Positions 36,608-44,611 of a stretch of 64,000 bases of DNA are shown piece by piece (the first letter of the stretch is position 1; every line of letters begins with the position of its first letter). The notes under the pieces were generated by a model. That model was not told the origin of the DNA. It saw only the letters and a program-made list of their open reading frames with translations, and did not search any database. Source of the DNA: Carbonactinospora thermoautotrophica (GTDB taxonomy: Bacteria; Actinomycetota; Actinomycetes; Streptomycetales; Carbonactinosporaceae); the NCBI RefSeq assembly GCF_001543895.1, contig NZ_JYIJ01000009.1, forward strand, positions 36,466 through 100,465. Reading direction: 5' to 3'. A program made the position numbers and the translations under genes.

Positions 36608-36779
36608 CCCCCGTTCCCGGACCGCCCATCCTGCGGGCGCCTCCCCCGCTGTCAACCGGGCTGTCGCGCGTCGGCAAAGCCGCCGCGCGCTCGCTCACCC
36701 GTTCGCTCGGCGCCCGGTTGACAGCTCCTCCGGCGCCCTTCAGGTGGGCTGGCTGTCCGGGAACGGGGGAAATCCGATC
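36608..36779. repeat. Large nested imperfect inverted repeat
   Basis: Outer arms 36608-36660 and 36713-36779 share near-perfect blocks cccccgttcccgga and gctgtcaaccggg with their complements, with mismatches between. The centre holds a second palindrome (gcgcgtcggc-aaa-gccgccgcgc). The whole could fold into a branched hairpin of about 170 nt. It lies at the edge of the conjugation module with no ORF of coding character. Possible roles include a transfer or replication origin, a structured RNA, or a MITE-like element; no terminal duplication was found. Confidence 0.6.
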
Positions 36780-36792
36780 GGGCCACCTGCGG

Positions 36793-36822
36793 TTGCGACC
36801 CCTCGTAGGAGCGATGAGGACT
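36793..36822 (+). CRISPR. Orphan CRISPR repeat (one mismatch)
   Basis: A single 30-nt copy of the repeat used by both arrays in this window, with A in place of G in the AGGGG arm (cgtaggagcgatgaggac). No second repeat follows within 100 bp. It lies 16 bp beyond the stop of the convergent HEPN-motif gene. Confidence 0.85.
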
Positions 36823-36837
36823 CGGCCATCTCGCTCC

Positions 36838-37638
36838 TCAGGTGTTCCGGCACTCGACAAGGTTGGTGGCGGTGGCCTTGATGAGGTCGCGGATCAGCAG
36901 CAGGACCTCGCCGCACATTTGGCCGACCTCATCCTGGCGGCGCTGCGTGCGCGGCGGCTTGCTGTCCGCGCCGGTCGAGGCCTGGAGGTCCAGGCGATGG
37001 GCGACGTCGTTGCGCGCGGTGAAGAATTCGTCGAGCTTTGTGAACCGCGACTGAGGAAGCTGGGCGTTTGTGATGCCCAGTGCGCCGCAGGCGCGCTCCT
37101 TCAGATCCTTGCTGCCCTGGAAGCTCGCCTTAGTCAGGCTTCGGATGTACAGCTGGACCATCCGCTTGTGCGGATCACCATCCTTCAGCGCCGCGAGGAA
37201 CTCCCTCTCGACTTTCGAGGCCCGCACCTGGTTCTCGATGAAGATCTCAAACCGGTTCTTGGCGTTCGCGTTGCCGATCACTAGCAGCGGCACCGCGTGC
37301 TCGATGAGGGCCTGCACGGTGGCGTCGAGACCGGCGGAGGTGAAGACGATCGCGGCACGCAGCAGGTCCTGGGCATCTGAGGAGAGCCGTCCCCTGGTGG
37401 ACTGGTTCTTGGTCCGCGCCCGGGTCTGGCGAACCAGGTAGAGGGTGTCGAACAGGCCGGTGACGCTGTCGTGGGTACTGCGGAGCCGCCACCAGGCTGG
37501 CCCGATCTCTGGGCAGCTGCGGGGGCGACGGCCGAGCGGGGCGAGACGAATCTTCGTCAGCTTTCCCTTCAGGTCACCATTGTTGGCCTCGACCCCGTCG
37601 GTGAACTCCAACCTGATGTCCCCCCTCAGTCCGGGCAC
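36838..37638 (-). CDS. HEPN-motif protein, possible RNase toxin or abortive-infection protein
   Basis: A 266-residue, mostly helical protein. R209-NDVA-H214 (FTARNDVAHRLDL) matches the Rx4-6H catalytic signature of HEPN ribonucleases, which lies in the last third as in several abortive-infection and toxin families. The upstream helices (DAQDLLRAAIVFTSAGLDAT; RFEIFIENQVRASKVEREFL) fit the alpha bundle. The GTG start overlaps the end of a 33-codon ORF by 13 nt, so translation is probably coupled. It shares no motif with the CRISPR ancillary Csm6/Csx1 proteins. Predicted role: RNA cleavage in defence; unproven. Confidence 0.65.
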   Translation of the reverse strand: MPGLRGDIRLEFTDGVEANNGDLKGKLTKIRLAPLGRRPRSCPEIGPAWWRLRSTHDSVTGLFDTLYLVRQTRARTKNQSTRGRLSSDAQDLLRAAIVFTSAGLDATVQALIEHAVPLLVIGNANAKNRFEIFIENQVRASKVEREFLAALKDGDPHKRMVQLYIRSLTKASFQGSKDLKERACGALGITNAQLPQSRFTKLDEFFTARNDVAHRLDLQASTGADSKPPRTQRRQDEVGQMCGEVLLLIRDLIKATATNLVECRNT

Positions 37639-37727
37639 ATATCGACAATCTTCGAATCAAGCAGTTCCTCAAGCCGAGAAGCGACCGCGTACTCCTCCCG
37701 CTCTGGACCGTCCACTCGCTCCCCCAT
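37626..37727 (-). CDS. 33-residue acidic peptide upstream of HEPN gene
   Basis: ATG with an excellent ribosome-binding site (gaggagaggaggtcgg just upstream). The product contains PEREEYAVASRLEELLDSKI, with about ten acidic and four basic residues, and could form one helix. Its stop lies 13 nt inside the HEPN gene. It could be a leader peptide that couples translation or a small antitoxin-like partner. I know of no family. Confidence 0.5.
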   Translation of the reverse strand: MGERVDGPEREEYAVASRLEELLDSKIVDMCPD

Positions 37728-37995
37728 CCGACCTCCTCTCCTCGCTGCCGCAGTAAATGCGGGCATCTCACCGCCGGTGGCGGATCGGGAGCCTGTGGCC
37801 TTCGGCGGTAAGTGGCGCTGATCCTTCACGGTTTGGAGGCGGTTATATGGTGCCGAAGTGCAGTCCCGGTCCCGACCACCGTGCGCGGTAGCGGGACACC
37901 GTCCTCGATGCGTGGGCGCAAGATCCGTCAGCGGCGCAGCACCTTCCGGCGCCGGCCACACGGGGCCCGTGCTGTCGTACCACGCACCGTGGCCA

Positions 37996-38187
37996 TCATC
38001 GGCCGATCACGGTGTGAAACAGCAGCAGCGCGCTGCCGGCGGCGCCGCCAGCAACCAATACAGCGGTCGGGAGAGAACGGTGGGCCAGATAAGCCAGCCC
38101 GCCGGCGAGCAACCCGACGACGAACGCCAAGAGCAGCACGACAGCGGCGCGGACGGTCAACAGCGGACCGGGCGAAGACGATGCCAT
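37996..38187 (-). CDS. Small two-span membrane protein
   Basis: A 63-residue protein with a good ribosome-binding site (ccggaggctcc before ATG). Two hydrophobic segments (TVRAAVVLLLAFVVGLLAGG and LPTAVLVAGGAAGSALLLFH) are joined by the short loop LAYLAHRS. No recognised family. It is divergent from the sigma-factor operon. The 268 bp between its end and the 33-codon ORF hold no supported gene. Confidence 0.6.
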   Translation of the reverse strand: MASSSPGPLLTVRAAVVLLLAFVVGLLAGGLAYLAHRSLPTAVLVAGGAAGSALLLFHTVIGR

Positions 38188-38352
38188 GGAGCCTCCGGGG
38201 TGGTTGAACGGACGCCGGCTGGTATGTCGGGGACGACGCACCACCCCACGCGAGAACCTCGCGCGGGCCACCCCCGAAAAAATCTTGAGGAAGTCCGTGG
38301 GGTGCCTGCGGCGGGCGCACTTACAAGGGGTCGACTGCGTCGCCGTTCGCGG

Positions 38353-38382
38353 CCTGACCATGGGAGCTTGCGAATGGTCAGG
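38353..38382. promoter_or_regulatory. Inverted repeat upstream of the sigma-factor operon
   Basis: A 9-bp inverted repeat (cctgaccat / atggtcagg) with a 12-nt spacer, about 80 bp upstream of the sigma-factor ATG and in the region shared with the divergent membrane-protein gene. It could be an operator or an mRNA hairpin. Confidence 0.4.
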
Positions 38383-38459
38383 GCGCGGGCGGTGACGGAG
38401 CCGACCCGTTGCATTTCGGGGCGGCTACAGGCGAGACGAAGGGAAAGGCGACGGCGGCG

Positions 38460-39308
38460 ATGAGTGGCGGCGAGCAGGCGGCGGGTGTGGTGCTCGCGGT
38501 CGACGCGCGCCCTCTGGGGATACAACCTCAAAAATCCCCCGATTTCGATCTTGGCGATCCAGTACCGCTGGCTGATGCCCTGCACCGCGTCGCGCCTCAG
38601 TACGCAGACGAGACCCGCCGGCTGCAGGAGAAACTAGAGCGCCGTTTGGCCGACCAGCAGCTGCGCAACGAGATGGCGAAGTACAACTTCGCTGGGAAGC
38701 TGTACACGAAGTTCCAGGACGAACTCGCCCGGTACGGTATGTCGGTGCTGAGGGGGTGGATGCACTCCGGGTACATCTTCACGCTCACTGCCAGCCGGGG
38801 CTTCGCGCTACACCCCAGCGACTCGGAGCTCGAGGAGCTGCGCTGTGACTCCGACGCTCGGGAGGAGCTGGCCACCATGACGGTAGCTCTTGCCCTGCCT
38901 CGGTTCCGGGAGCATGCTCTCATCGGCGGCAGATGGCGGTACGAGGGCGGGGCCAACCTGTCGACTTACTTCATGGGCGCCTGCCTGTACGTCTTCCCCA
39001 ACGAGTTCCGCAAGCGTCGGGTGCAGCGCAAGAAGTGGATGCGGCAGGACTTCCGTGACGCGGTCACCCGCGACCCGGACGCTGACCACATCTCCAACCC
39101 GGCCGTGCTCGTTCTGGGCAATATGCGGGTCCGTGAGGACCTGGAACGCGCCGACGATCGGTCCCGGGCGATCGTCGCGCTGACCATCGACGGCTACAGC
39201 CAGGAGGAGATCGTCGAACTGCTCGACGAGACGTCCATCCGGGCGGTCGAGGGGGTGCTGTACCGCTGGAGGATCAAAGAGCAAGGCCGCATGCGCAAAA
39301 AGGGGTGA
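38460..39308 (+). CDS. Sigma-70 family RNA polymerase sigma factor-like protein
   Basis: About 282 residues from the ATG at 38460 (a TTG at 38409 is also in frame). The central part (ELARYGMSVLRGWMHSGYIF ... GANLSTYFMGACLYVFPNEF) resembles sigma region 2, and the C-terminus (SRAIVALTIDGYSQEEIVEL, then LDETSIRAVEGVLYRWR) is region 4 with a helix-turn-helix for -35 recognition. The N-terminal ~90 residues are extra compared with ECF sigma factors. It forms an operon with the next two genes. Similar sigma-like proteins occur widely on actinobacterial accessory DNA. Confidence 0.75.
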   Translation: MSGGEQAAGVVLAVDARPLGIQPQKSPDFDLGDPVPLADALHRVAPQYADETRRLQEKLERRLADQQLRNEMAKYNFAGKLYTKFQDELARYGMSVLRGWMHSGYIFTLTASRGFALHPSDSELEELRCDSDAREELATMTVALALPRFREHALIGGRWRYEGGANLSTYFMGACLYVFPNEFRKRRVQRKKWMRQDFRDAVTRDPDADHISNPAVLVLGNMRVREDLERADDRSRAIVALTIDGYSQEEIVELLDETSIRAVEGVLYRWRIKEQGRMRKKG

Positions 39309-39315
39309 CTAACCC

Positions 39316-39714
39316 GTGGACAGCCACGACGACGCCTGGTTCGACGCGCTGATCGAGCGGTCCTCGCTGGGTACGGCCGGGGCACGTCGGCTGCGCGAGC
39401 GCACTCCGCGAGCGCAGGCCGACGCGGTCCGCCAGATCATTGATCTGCGCAACCGGATGGTGCACAGCCTCACCGACAAGTCCGCCGCCGAGGCGGCCAT
39501 GTCGCTCATCCAGCTGTTGCGTGACCTTGGGTATGAGGGACAGGCTGAGCGCGTGCTGACCGAGGCGTTCCCCGGCCGCGAGGTCGAAGTCGTTGTGCAC
39601 CTGGCGCAGGCCATCAGCAGATATCACCAGGAACGGCAGCAGCCGGGCGTTCACGCGGACGCCGCTGGTGGCGAGGCGGAGCCGGCAGGCTCTGACGAGG
39701 CCCCAGCATGCTGA
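39316..39714 (+). CDS. Uncharacterised partner of the sigma-like gene
   Basis: A 132-residue protein beginning at GTG 7 bp after the sigma gene. It is predicted largely helical (RAQADAVRQIIDLRNRMVHS, SAAEAAMSLIQLLRDLGYEG) with a low-complexity C-terminal tail. Its position suggests a modulator such as an anti-sigma-type protein, but it lacks the zinc anti-sigma motif HxxxCxxC. I do not recognise the family. Its end overlaps the mycoredoxin start by 7 nt. Confidence 0.65.
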   Translation: MDSHDDAWFDALIERSSLGTAGARRLRERTPRAQADAVRQIIDLRNRMVHSLTDKSAAEAAMSLIQLLRDLGYEGQAERVLTEAFPGREVEVVVHLAQAISRYHQERQQPGVHADAAGGEAEPAGSDEAPAC

Positions 39715-39980
39715 CTATGTACTCGACGACCTGGTGCGGCTACTGCCACTGGCTGAAGTCCTACTTGACATGTGAAGGCATCGAGTACGAGGTGGTCGAC
39801 ATCGAGAGCGACCCGGCGGCAGCGAGTTCGTCAGGGCGTCAACGGCGGCATCAGCCAATATTGACCCTAAGCTTCCCCGATGGTTCCACGCTGACCAACC
39901 CCAGGATCATGCGGGTCAAAACGTACCTCGAAGCGCTGGCCGCCCGCACCTCGCGGTGCCCTCGGCGGGCTCGGGTCATT
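39708..39980 (+). pseudogene. Mycoredoxin/glutaredoxin-like, disrupted
   Basis: The start (MYSTTWCGYCHWLKSYLTCE) carries the CxxC redox motif CGYC of mycoredoxins and continues as GIEYEVVDIESDPAAA. The expected following text (EFV-GVNGG, ISQY, PTLSFPDGSTL) is spread over three frames between 39815 and 39890, so at least two indels have broken the gene. The IS5 element begins at its 3' end. An active enzyme would reduce mycothiol mixed disulfides. Confidence 0.75.
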
Positions 39981-39981
39981 A

Positions 39982-40893
39982 GGGCGTGTTTTCAAAGGGT
40001 TCGGAGCCAAAGGAGTAGGCAGGCCAGGGTGACGGTGGCCTGGTAGGAGGTAGCGGTCTTGTCATAGCGGGTGGCCACCGCGCGGAACTGTTTGAGCCGG
40101 TTGAAGCACCGTTCGATGACGTTGCGCCGCTGGTAGATCTGCCGGTCGAAGGCCGGCGGGCGTCCGCCCCGCCGGCCCCGGGCCCGCCGGTGACGGACCT
40201 GGTCGGCCCGTTCGGGGATGGTGTGGGCGATGCCGCGGACCCGCAGCCAGGTGCGGATCTTGCGTGAGCTGTAGCCTTTGTCGGCGACCAGGTGGTCCGG
40301 GCGCGTGCGGGGACGTCCCGGCCCGAGCCGAGGCACCCGGATGGCGGCCATGACCGCTTCGAAGGCGGTGCAGTCGTGACGGTTGCCGCCGGTGAGGACT
40401 ACCGCCAGCGGCCGTCCGGCCCCGTCACAGGCCAGGTGGATCTTGGTGGTCAGCCCACCTCGGGACCGCCCGAGGGCGTGGTCGTCCGGTTCGTCCCGGC
40501 CAGGATCCCCCCTTTCCCGCCGGCTCCGGCCGCGCTTTGGTGAGCCCGCACGATGGTGGAGTCGATGGCCACCAGCCAGTCGAGGAGCCCGGCCGCGTCC
40601 GCCCGGGCCTGGACCTGGGTGAGCAGGTGGGCGAAGGCGCCGTCGGCGGCCCAGCGGCGGAACCGGGTCGCACAGGTCTGCCAGGGCCCGTAGCGGTCGG
40701 GCAGGTCCCGCCAGGCCACCCCGGTACGGATCTTGAAGATGATCCCGTTGAGCACCCGCCGGTCGTCGACCCGCGGCCGGCCGGTGGCCGGCCGCGGCAG
40801 CAACGGCTCGATCAACTCCCACTCGGCATCGGTCAACTCATGACGCCGCACCACGGCCGACTCAACGAGCCACCCACCTTTGAAGACACGCCC
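39982..40893 (-). mobile_element. IS5-family insertion sequence (IS427-like), complete
   Basis: Terminal inverted repeats gggcgtgttttcaaagg and cctttgaagacacgccc, flanked by TA on both sides (39980-39981 and 40894-40895), give a 912-bp element with the TA target duplication usual in IS5-type elements. The insertion ends 90 bp before the first repeat of CRISPR array 1. Confidence 0.9.
39992..40854 (-). CDS. IS5 family transposase made by frameshifting (two ORFs)
   Basis: The upstream ORF, from the GTG at 40854 (RRHELTDAEWELIEPLLPRP ... DWLVAIDSTIVRAHQSA), ends near 40450. The downstream frame continues as GRSRGGLTTKIHLACDGAGR, LAVVLTGGNRHDCTAFEAVM, HLVADKGYSSRKIRTWLR and ends RCFNRLKQFRAVATRYDKTA. 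Together they supply the DDE residues of the IS4_5 transposase domain. Two overlapping ORFs joined by ribosomal frameshifting near 40470 are normal for the IS427 group, so the gene is probably functional. Confidence 0.88.
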
Positions 40894-40983
40894 TAGTCCA
40901 CGGCGCCAGTGCATTTCCCCTAAGCGCCGGGTCATCCAGCGAGGAGTAGGTGCGCGAGTTGTCCAAGCACGCCCTCGGCGATC

Positions 40984-41216
40984 GTTGCGACCCCTCGTAG
41001 GGGCGATGAGGACTGGGCGCGACAGCACCTGAGCGGCGAGCATGTCTGCCTGTTGCGACCCCTCGTAGGGGCGATGAGGACACACCGACGGCAACCCCCT
41101 ACGGGACCAACCAGTCCCGGTTGCGACCCCTCGTAGGGGCGATGAGGACGCCACGGTCGGGGACAACTTGTGCTGTCGCAGTAAGTGTTGCGACCCCTCG
41201 TAGGGGCGATGAGGAC
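40984..41216 (+). CRISPR. CRISPR array 1, left part (4 repeats)
   Basis: Perfect 30-nt repeats at 40984, 41052, 41120 and 41187, with spacers of 38, 38 and 37 nt. The repeat begins GTTGCGACCCCTC and ends CGATGAGGAC, with a CCCCT-CGT-AGGGG hairpin. The array continues after the IS21 element, which interrupts the fourth spacer. The ends GTTGC...GAGGAC resemble the GTTGC...GAAAC pattern of known type I-B repeats, so the plus strand is the likely crRNA strand. Confidence 0.97.
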
Positions 41217-41299
41217 TGGTGGTGCCCCCCTGTCGTTGCTTCCTGAAAACTGACCCCCAGGCAGTCTCCGAATCTTGACCCCCTCCTAACTCTTGGAGG

Positions 41300-42553
41300 G
41301 TGCTGAAGGTGGAGGACTGGGCAGAGATACGCCGGTTGCATCGGGCGGAGGGCGTGCCCATCAAGGAGATCGCGCGTCGGCTGGGGGTGGCCCGGAACAC
41401 GGTGCGGGCCGCGTTGAACTCGGACCGGCCGCCGAAGTACGAGCGGGCCTCGCGCGGACAGGTCGCGGACGCGTTCGAGCCGCAGATGCGGGCCCTGCTC
41501 AAGGAGTGGCCGAGGATGCCGGCCCCGGTGATCGCCGAGCGGATCGGCTGGCCGTACTCGATGGCGCCGCTGCGCAAGCGGCTCGCGCTGATCCGGCCGG
41601 AGTACCTGGGTATCGACCCGGTCGACCGGGTGACCTACGGGCCGGGCCAGGTCGCCCAGTGCGACCTGTGGTTCCCCCAGACGAGGATCCCGGTCACGGC
41701 CGGGCAGGAGCGGATGCTGCCGGTGCTGGTGATGACGCTCGGGTTCTCCCGCTTCATGACCGCGACGATGATCCCGACCCGCCAGGCCGGCGACATCCTC
41801 TCGGGGATGTGGCAGCTGATCCGCGGGATCGGGCGGGTGACGAAGACGCTGGTGTGGGACCGGGAAGCGGCGATTGGCGGGACCGGGAAGGTCTCCGCGC
41901 CTGCGGCGGCGTTCGCCGGGACGCTGGCCACCACGATCCGGCTCGCGCCGCCCCGCGACCCCGAGTTCAAGGGCATGGTCGAGCGGAACAACCAGTACCT
42001 GGAGACCTCGTTCCTGCCCGGCCGCCGGTTCGTCTCTCCGGCGGACTTCAACGACCAGCTGGGCGACTGGCTGGTGCGGGCGAACTCCCGCACGGTCCGG
42101 TCGATCCAGGGCCGCCCGGTCGACCTGCTAGAGGCCGACTGCCAGGCGATGATCCCGCTGCCGCCGGTCACGCCGCCGATCGGGCTGAACCACCGGGTCC
42201 GGCTCGGTCGGGACTACTACGTCCGCGTCGACACCGTCGACTACTCCGTCGACCCGCAGGCCATCGGCCGGTTCGTCGACGTCACCGCCTCCCTGGAGAC
42301 GGTGACCGTGCTCTGCGACGGCCAGCTCGTCGCCCGGCACGCCCGCTCCTGGGCCAGACAAGGAGTGATCACCGACCCGGTCCACGCCGCCACGGCTGCC
42401 CGGATGCGCCAGGCCCTGGCGGAGGACCGCCAACGCCGTCAGGCAGCCGTCCGCCGCCACGCCGACGGCCATGCCGTCGCGCTGCGGGCCCTGCCGGACT
42501 ACGACGCCTTGTTCGGCGTCGACTTCAACCCGCCGTCCACGAAAGCGAAGTGA
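41300..42553 (+). CDS. istA: IS21 transposase IstA
   Basis: A 417-residue transposase with an N-terminal helix-turn-helix (GVPIKEIARRLGVARNTVRA). The rve-type catalytic core shows the DDE triad in GQVAQCDLWFPQ, TKTLVWDREAAIGG and EFKGMVERNNQYLET. The C-terminal Mu-like beta segment (RDYYVRVDTVDYSVDPQAIG) is complete. It is 3 bp upstream of istB, as in all IS21 elements. Confidence 0.96.
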   Translation: MLKVEDWAEIRRLHRAEGVPIKEIARRLGVARNTVRAALNSDRPPKYERASRGQVADAFEPQMRALLKEWPRMPAPVIAERIGWPYSMAPLRKRLALIRPEYLGIDPVDRVTYGPGQVAQCDLWFPQTRIPVTAGQERMLPVLVMTLGFSRFMTATMIPTRQAGDILSGMWQLIRGIGRVTKTLVWDREAAIGGTGKVSAPAAAFAGTLATTIRLAPPRDPEFKGMVERNNQYLETSFLPGRRFVSPADFNDQLGDWLVRANSRTVRSIQGRPVDLLEADCQAMIPLPPVTPPIGLNHRVRLGRDYYVRVDTVDYSVDPQAIGRFVDVTASLETVTVLCDGQLVARHARSWARQGVITDPVHAATAARMRQALAEDRQRRQAAVRRHADGHAVALRALPDYDALFGVDFNPPSTKAK

Positions 42554-42556
42554 TAC

Positions 42557-43366
42557 GTGACCACCACTGCCAGGCCGAAGACGAGCACGCCCAAGGACGG
42601 CCTGCCGTCGCTGATCGCCTACCTGACCCGGGTGCTGAAGACGCCCACGATCGGCGCGTTCTGGGAGGAGCTCGCTACCCAGGCTCGCGACGAGAACTGG
42701 TCCCACGAGGAGTACCTGGCCGCGCTGCTGCAGCGGCAGGTCGCCGACCGGGAGTCCAAGGGCACCACCATGCGGATCCGCACCGCCCACTTCCCGCAGG
42801 TTAAGACGCTGGAAGACTTCAACCTCGACCACCTGCCCTCGCTGCGGCGCGATGTCCTCGCTCACCTGGCCACCAGCACCTTCGTCGCCAAGGCGGAGAA
42901 CGTGATCCTGCTGGGCCCACCCGGGATCGGCAAGACGCACCTGGCCATCGGCCTCGGGGTCAAGGCCGCCCGCGCTGGCTACTCGGTCCTGTTCGATACC
43001 GCCAGCAACTGGATCGCCCGCCTCGCCGCCGCCCACCACGCCGGCCGCCTGGAGACCGAGCTGAAGAAGATCCGCCGCTACAAGCTGATCATCATCGACG
43101 AGGTTGGCTACATCCCCTTCGACCAAGACGCCGCGAACCTGTTCTTCCAGCTCATCGCGTCCCGCTACGAGCAGGGTTCGGTCATGGTCACCTCGAACCT
43201 GCCCTTCGGGCGCTGGGGAGAGACCTTCTCCGACGACGTCGTGGCCGCCGCGATGATCGACCGCCTGGTCCACCATGCCGAGGTCCTCACCCTTACCGGC
43301 GACTCCTACCGCACCCGCCAGCGACGCGAGCTCCTGGCCAAGGAGAACCGCGCCAGCCGCAACTGA
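42557..43366 (+). CDS. istB: IS21 helper ATPase IstB
   Basis: A 269-residue AAA+ protein of the DnaC-like IstB family, with Walker A LLGPPGIGKTHLAIGLG, Walker B KLIIIDEVGYIPFDQDAANL and the family segment GSVMVTSNLPFGRWGETFSD. IstB loads IstA at the target. The gene is intact. Confidence 0.96.
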   Translation: MTTTARPKTSTPKDGLPSLIAYLTRVLKTPTIGAFWEELATQARDENWSHEEYLAALLQRQVADRESKGTTMRIRTAHFPQVKTLEDFNLDHLPSLRRDVLAHLATSTFVAKAENVILLGPPGIGKTHLAIGLGVKAARAGYSVLFDTASNWIARLAAAHHAGRLETELKKIRRYKLIIIDEVGYIPFDQDAANLFFQLIASRYEQGSVMVTSNLPFGRWGETFSDDVVAAAMIDRLVHHAEVLTLTGDSYRTRQRRELLAKENRASRN

Positions 43367-43456
43367 CCCGACCCCAGGGGATCAATTTTCCCGGAGCGGA
43401 AGGGGGTCAGTTTTCGCGAAGCGTTGACACCCCCCAGATGCCGATCTGGTGTGTGG

Positions 43457-44209
43457 GTTGCGACCCCTCGTAGGGGCGATGAGGACGTTCGCGGTAGACC
43501 GGGGCGCCGCCGAAGTGGCCGTGTTGCGACCCCTCGTAGGGGCGATGAGGACCGGCGAGCGTCCTGACTGTCCAGCGCGTTGCCGGCGAGTTGCGACCCC
43601 TCGTAGGGGCGATGAGGACAGCTGGCCGCTGCCGGGGCAGTACTCGCCGCCCTGTTGCGACCCCTCGTAGGGGCGATGAGGACCCTGGGCAAGGTCAAGA
43701 GCCTGTCCGGTGACAGCCAGTTGCGACCCCTCGTAGGGGCGATGAGGACAGCACCGTCCGCGCCTGAGGAGGAGACCCAGATGAGGTTGCGACCCCTCGT
43801 AGGGGCGATGAGGACGCCTCACTGCTCCCCGTGCACCACCAGGTGTACGTGTTGCGACCCCTCGTAGGGGCGATGAGGACGACGCTGTCCTCGCTGGGGT
43901 CGTAGGCGTTCGTGATGTTGCGACCCCTCGTAGGGGCGATGAGGACACCCTGGCCGAGCTGAAATCCCGGCTCGGCATCGCGTTGCGACCCCTCGTAGGG
44001 GCGATGAGGACCCGGACTGCCCGCCGTGGGCGCGCTGGCCGGCATGTTGCGACCCCTCGTAGGGGCGATGAGGACCTCGACAGCGCGCTGTACGCGGCCG
44101 CCGACCTGCAAGGTTGCGACCCCTCGTAGGGGCGATGAGGACTCGGTCAGCGGTCGGTCGATACACGCCCGGTCACCTCGTTGCGACCCCTCGTAGGGGC
44201 GATGAGGAC
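43457..44209 (+). CRISPR. CRISPR array 1, right part (12 repeats)
   Basis: Twelve perfect 30-nt repeats at 43457, 43523, 43590, 43654, 43720, 43786, 43851, 43917, 43982, 44046, 44113 and 44180, with spacers of 34-37 nt, all different. With the left part this makes 16 repeats and 15 spacers, one of them split by IS21. The last repeat ends 135 bp from the cas2 stop. Leader position is not resolved: neither flank is strikingly AT-rich. Confidence 0.98.
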
Positions 44210-44248
44210 CCGAGGGTAAAGCCCGAGGTCGGGGGCTGTTTCCCTCGG
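44210..44248. terminator. Possible hairpin between array 1 and cas2
   Basis: A 7-bp inverted repeat (ccgaggg / ccctcgg) with a 25-nt loop directly after the last repeat. It could terminate the array or the convergent cas transcript. Weak on its own. Confidence 0.35.
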
Positions 44249-44344
44249 TGGAACGGGAGCGGTTTTGCAGCGGACCGCCGGTCGTGCAGGCGGCCCCGGC
44301 GTGTCGCTGCAGAACGGCGTGGCCGGGCACCTTTACAGGATCCT

Positions 44345-44608
44345 TCACAGGATGGTTTCGGGTTCGCCCGGGCCGGTGCCGAGAAGGACGCGCTGCGGGG
44401 CGGTGCCCGGGGGGAAGGTGTAGATCGTGACGTGGTCGTACCCGTGGTCGATCAAACTGGCCATCTCGTGGCGGAACTTGACGAGTTGGGCTTCGCTGAG
44501 TCGGCCTTCGAAGACGCTGCGTTGGATGTGGTGGAGGTACTTGCGGCACAGCTTGAGCACTTTGGGGTTGCGTTTGGCCGCGGTGTCGTAGACGACGATG
44601 ACGTACAC
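44345..44608 (-). CDS. cas2: CRISPR-associated endonuclease Cas2
   Basis: An 87-residue protein. The start VIVVYDTAAKRNPKVLKLCR has the first beta strand with the conserved Asp, followed by YLHHIQRSVFEGRLSEAQLV and the C-terminal strand YDHVTIYTF, the ferredoxin-like fold of Cas2. It forms the spacer-integration complex with Cas1. It is the last gene of the cas operon, 3 bp after cas1. Confidence 0.97.
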   Translation of the reverse strand: MYVIVVYDTAAKRNPKVLKLCRKYLHHIQRSVFEGRLSEAQLVKFRHEMASLIDHGYDHVTIYTFPPGTAPQRVLLGTGPGEPETIL

Positions 44609-44611
44609 GGT

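Larger units (their letters stand above)
41231..43429 (+). mobile_element. IS21-family insertion sequence inside a CRISPR spacer
   Basis: Termini tgtcgttgcttcctgaaaac and its imperfect inverted copy ending gcgttgaca share the aaaactgaccccc block. Six Cs precede (41225-41230) and follow (43430-43435) the element, consistent with a short target duplication. Removing the element and one copy restores a 35-nt spacer between the repeats at 41187 and 43457. It carries istA and istB. Confidence 0.92.

Noticed and set aside
39316..39714. RNRMVH in the sigma partner read as a HEPN motif
   Set aside because: The motif alone is short, lies mid-protein without the surrounding helical pattern, and the protein is too small; context favours a sigma-associated protein.
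41293..42804. 503-codon plus-strand ORF overlapping istA in another frame
   Set aside because: istA has the DDE triad and HTH; this is a low-complexity shadow.
44210..44344. Region right of array 1 as a CRISPR leader
   Set aside because: Adjacent to cas2 as leaders often are, but not AT-rich, and the repeat ends suggest rightward transcription. Orientation was left open.
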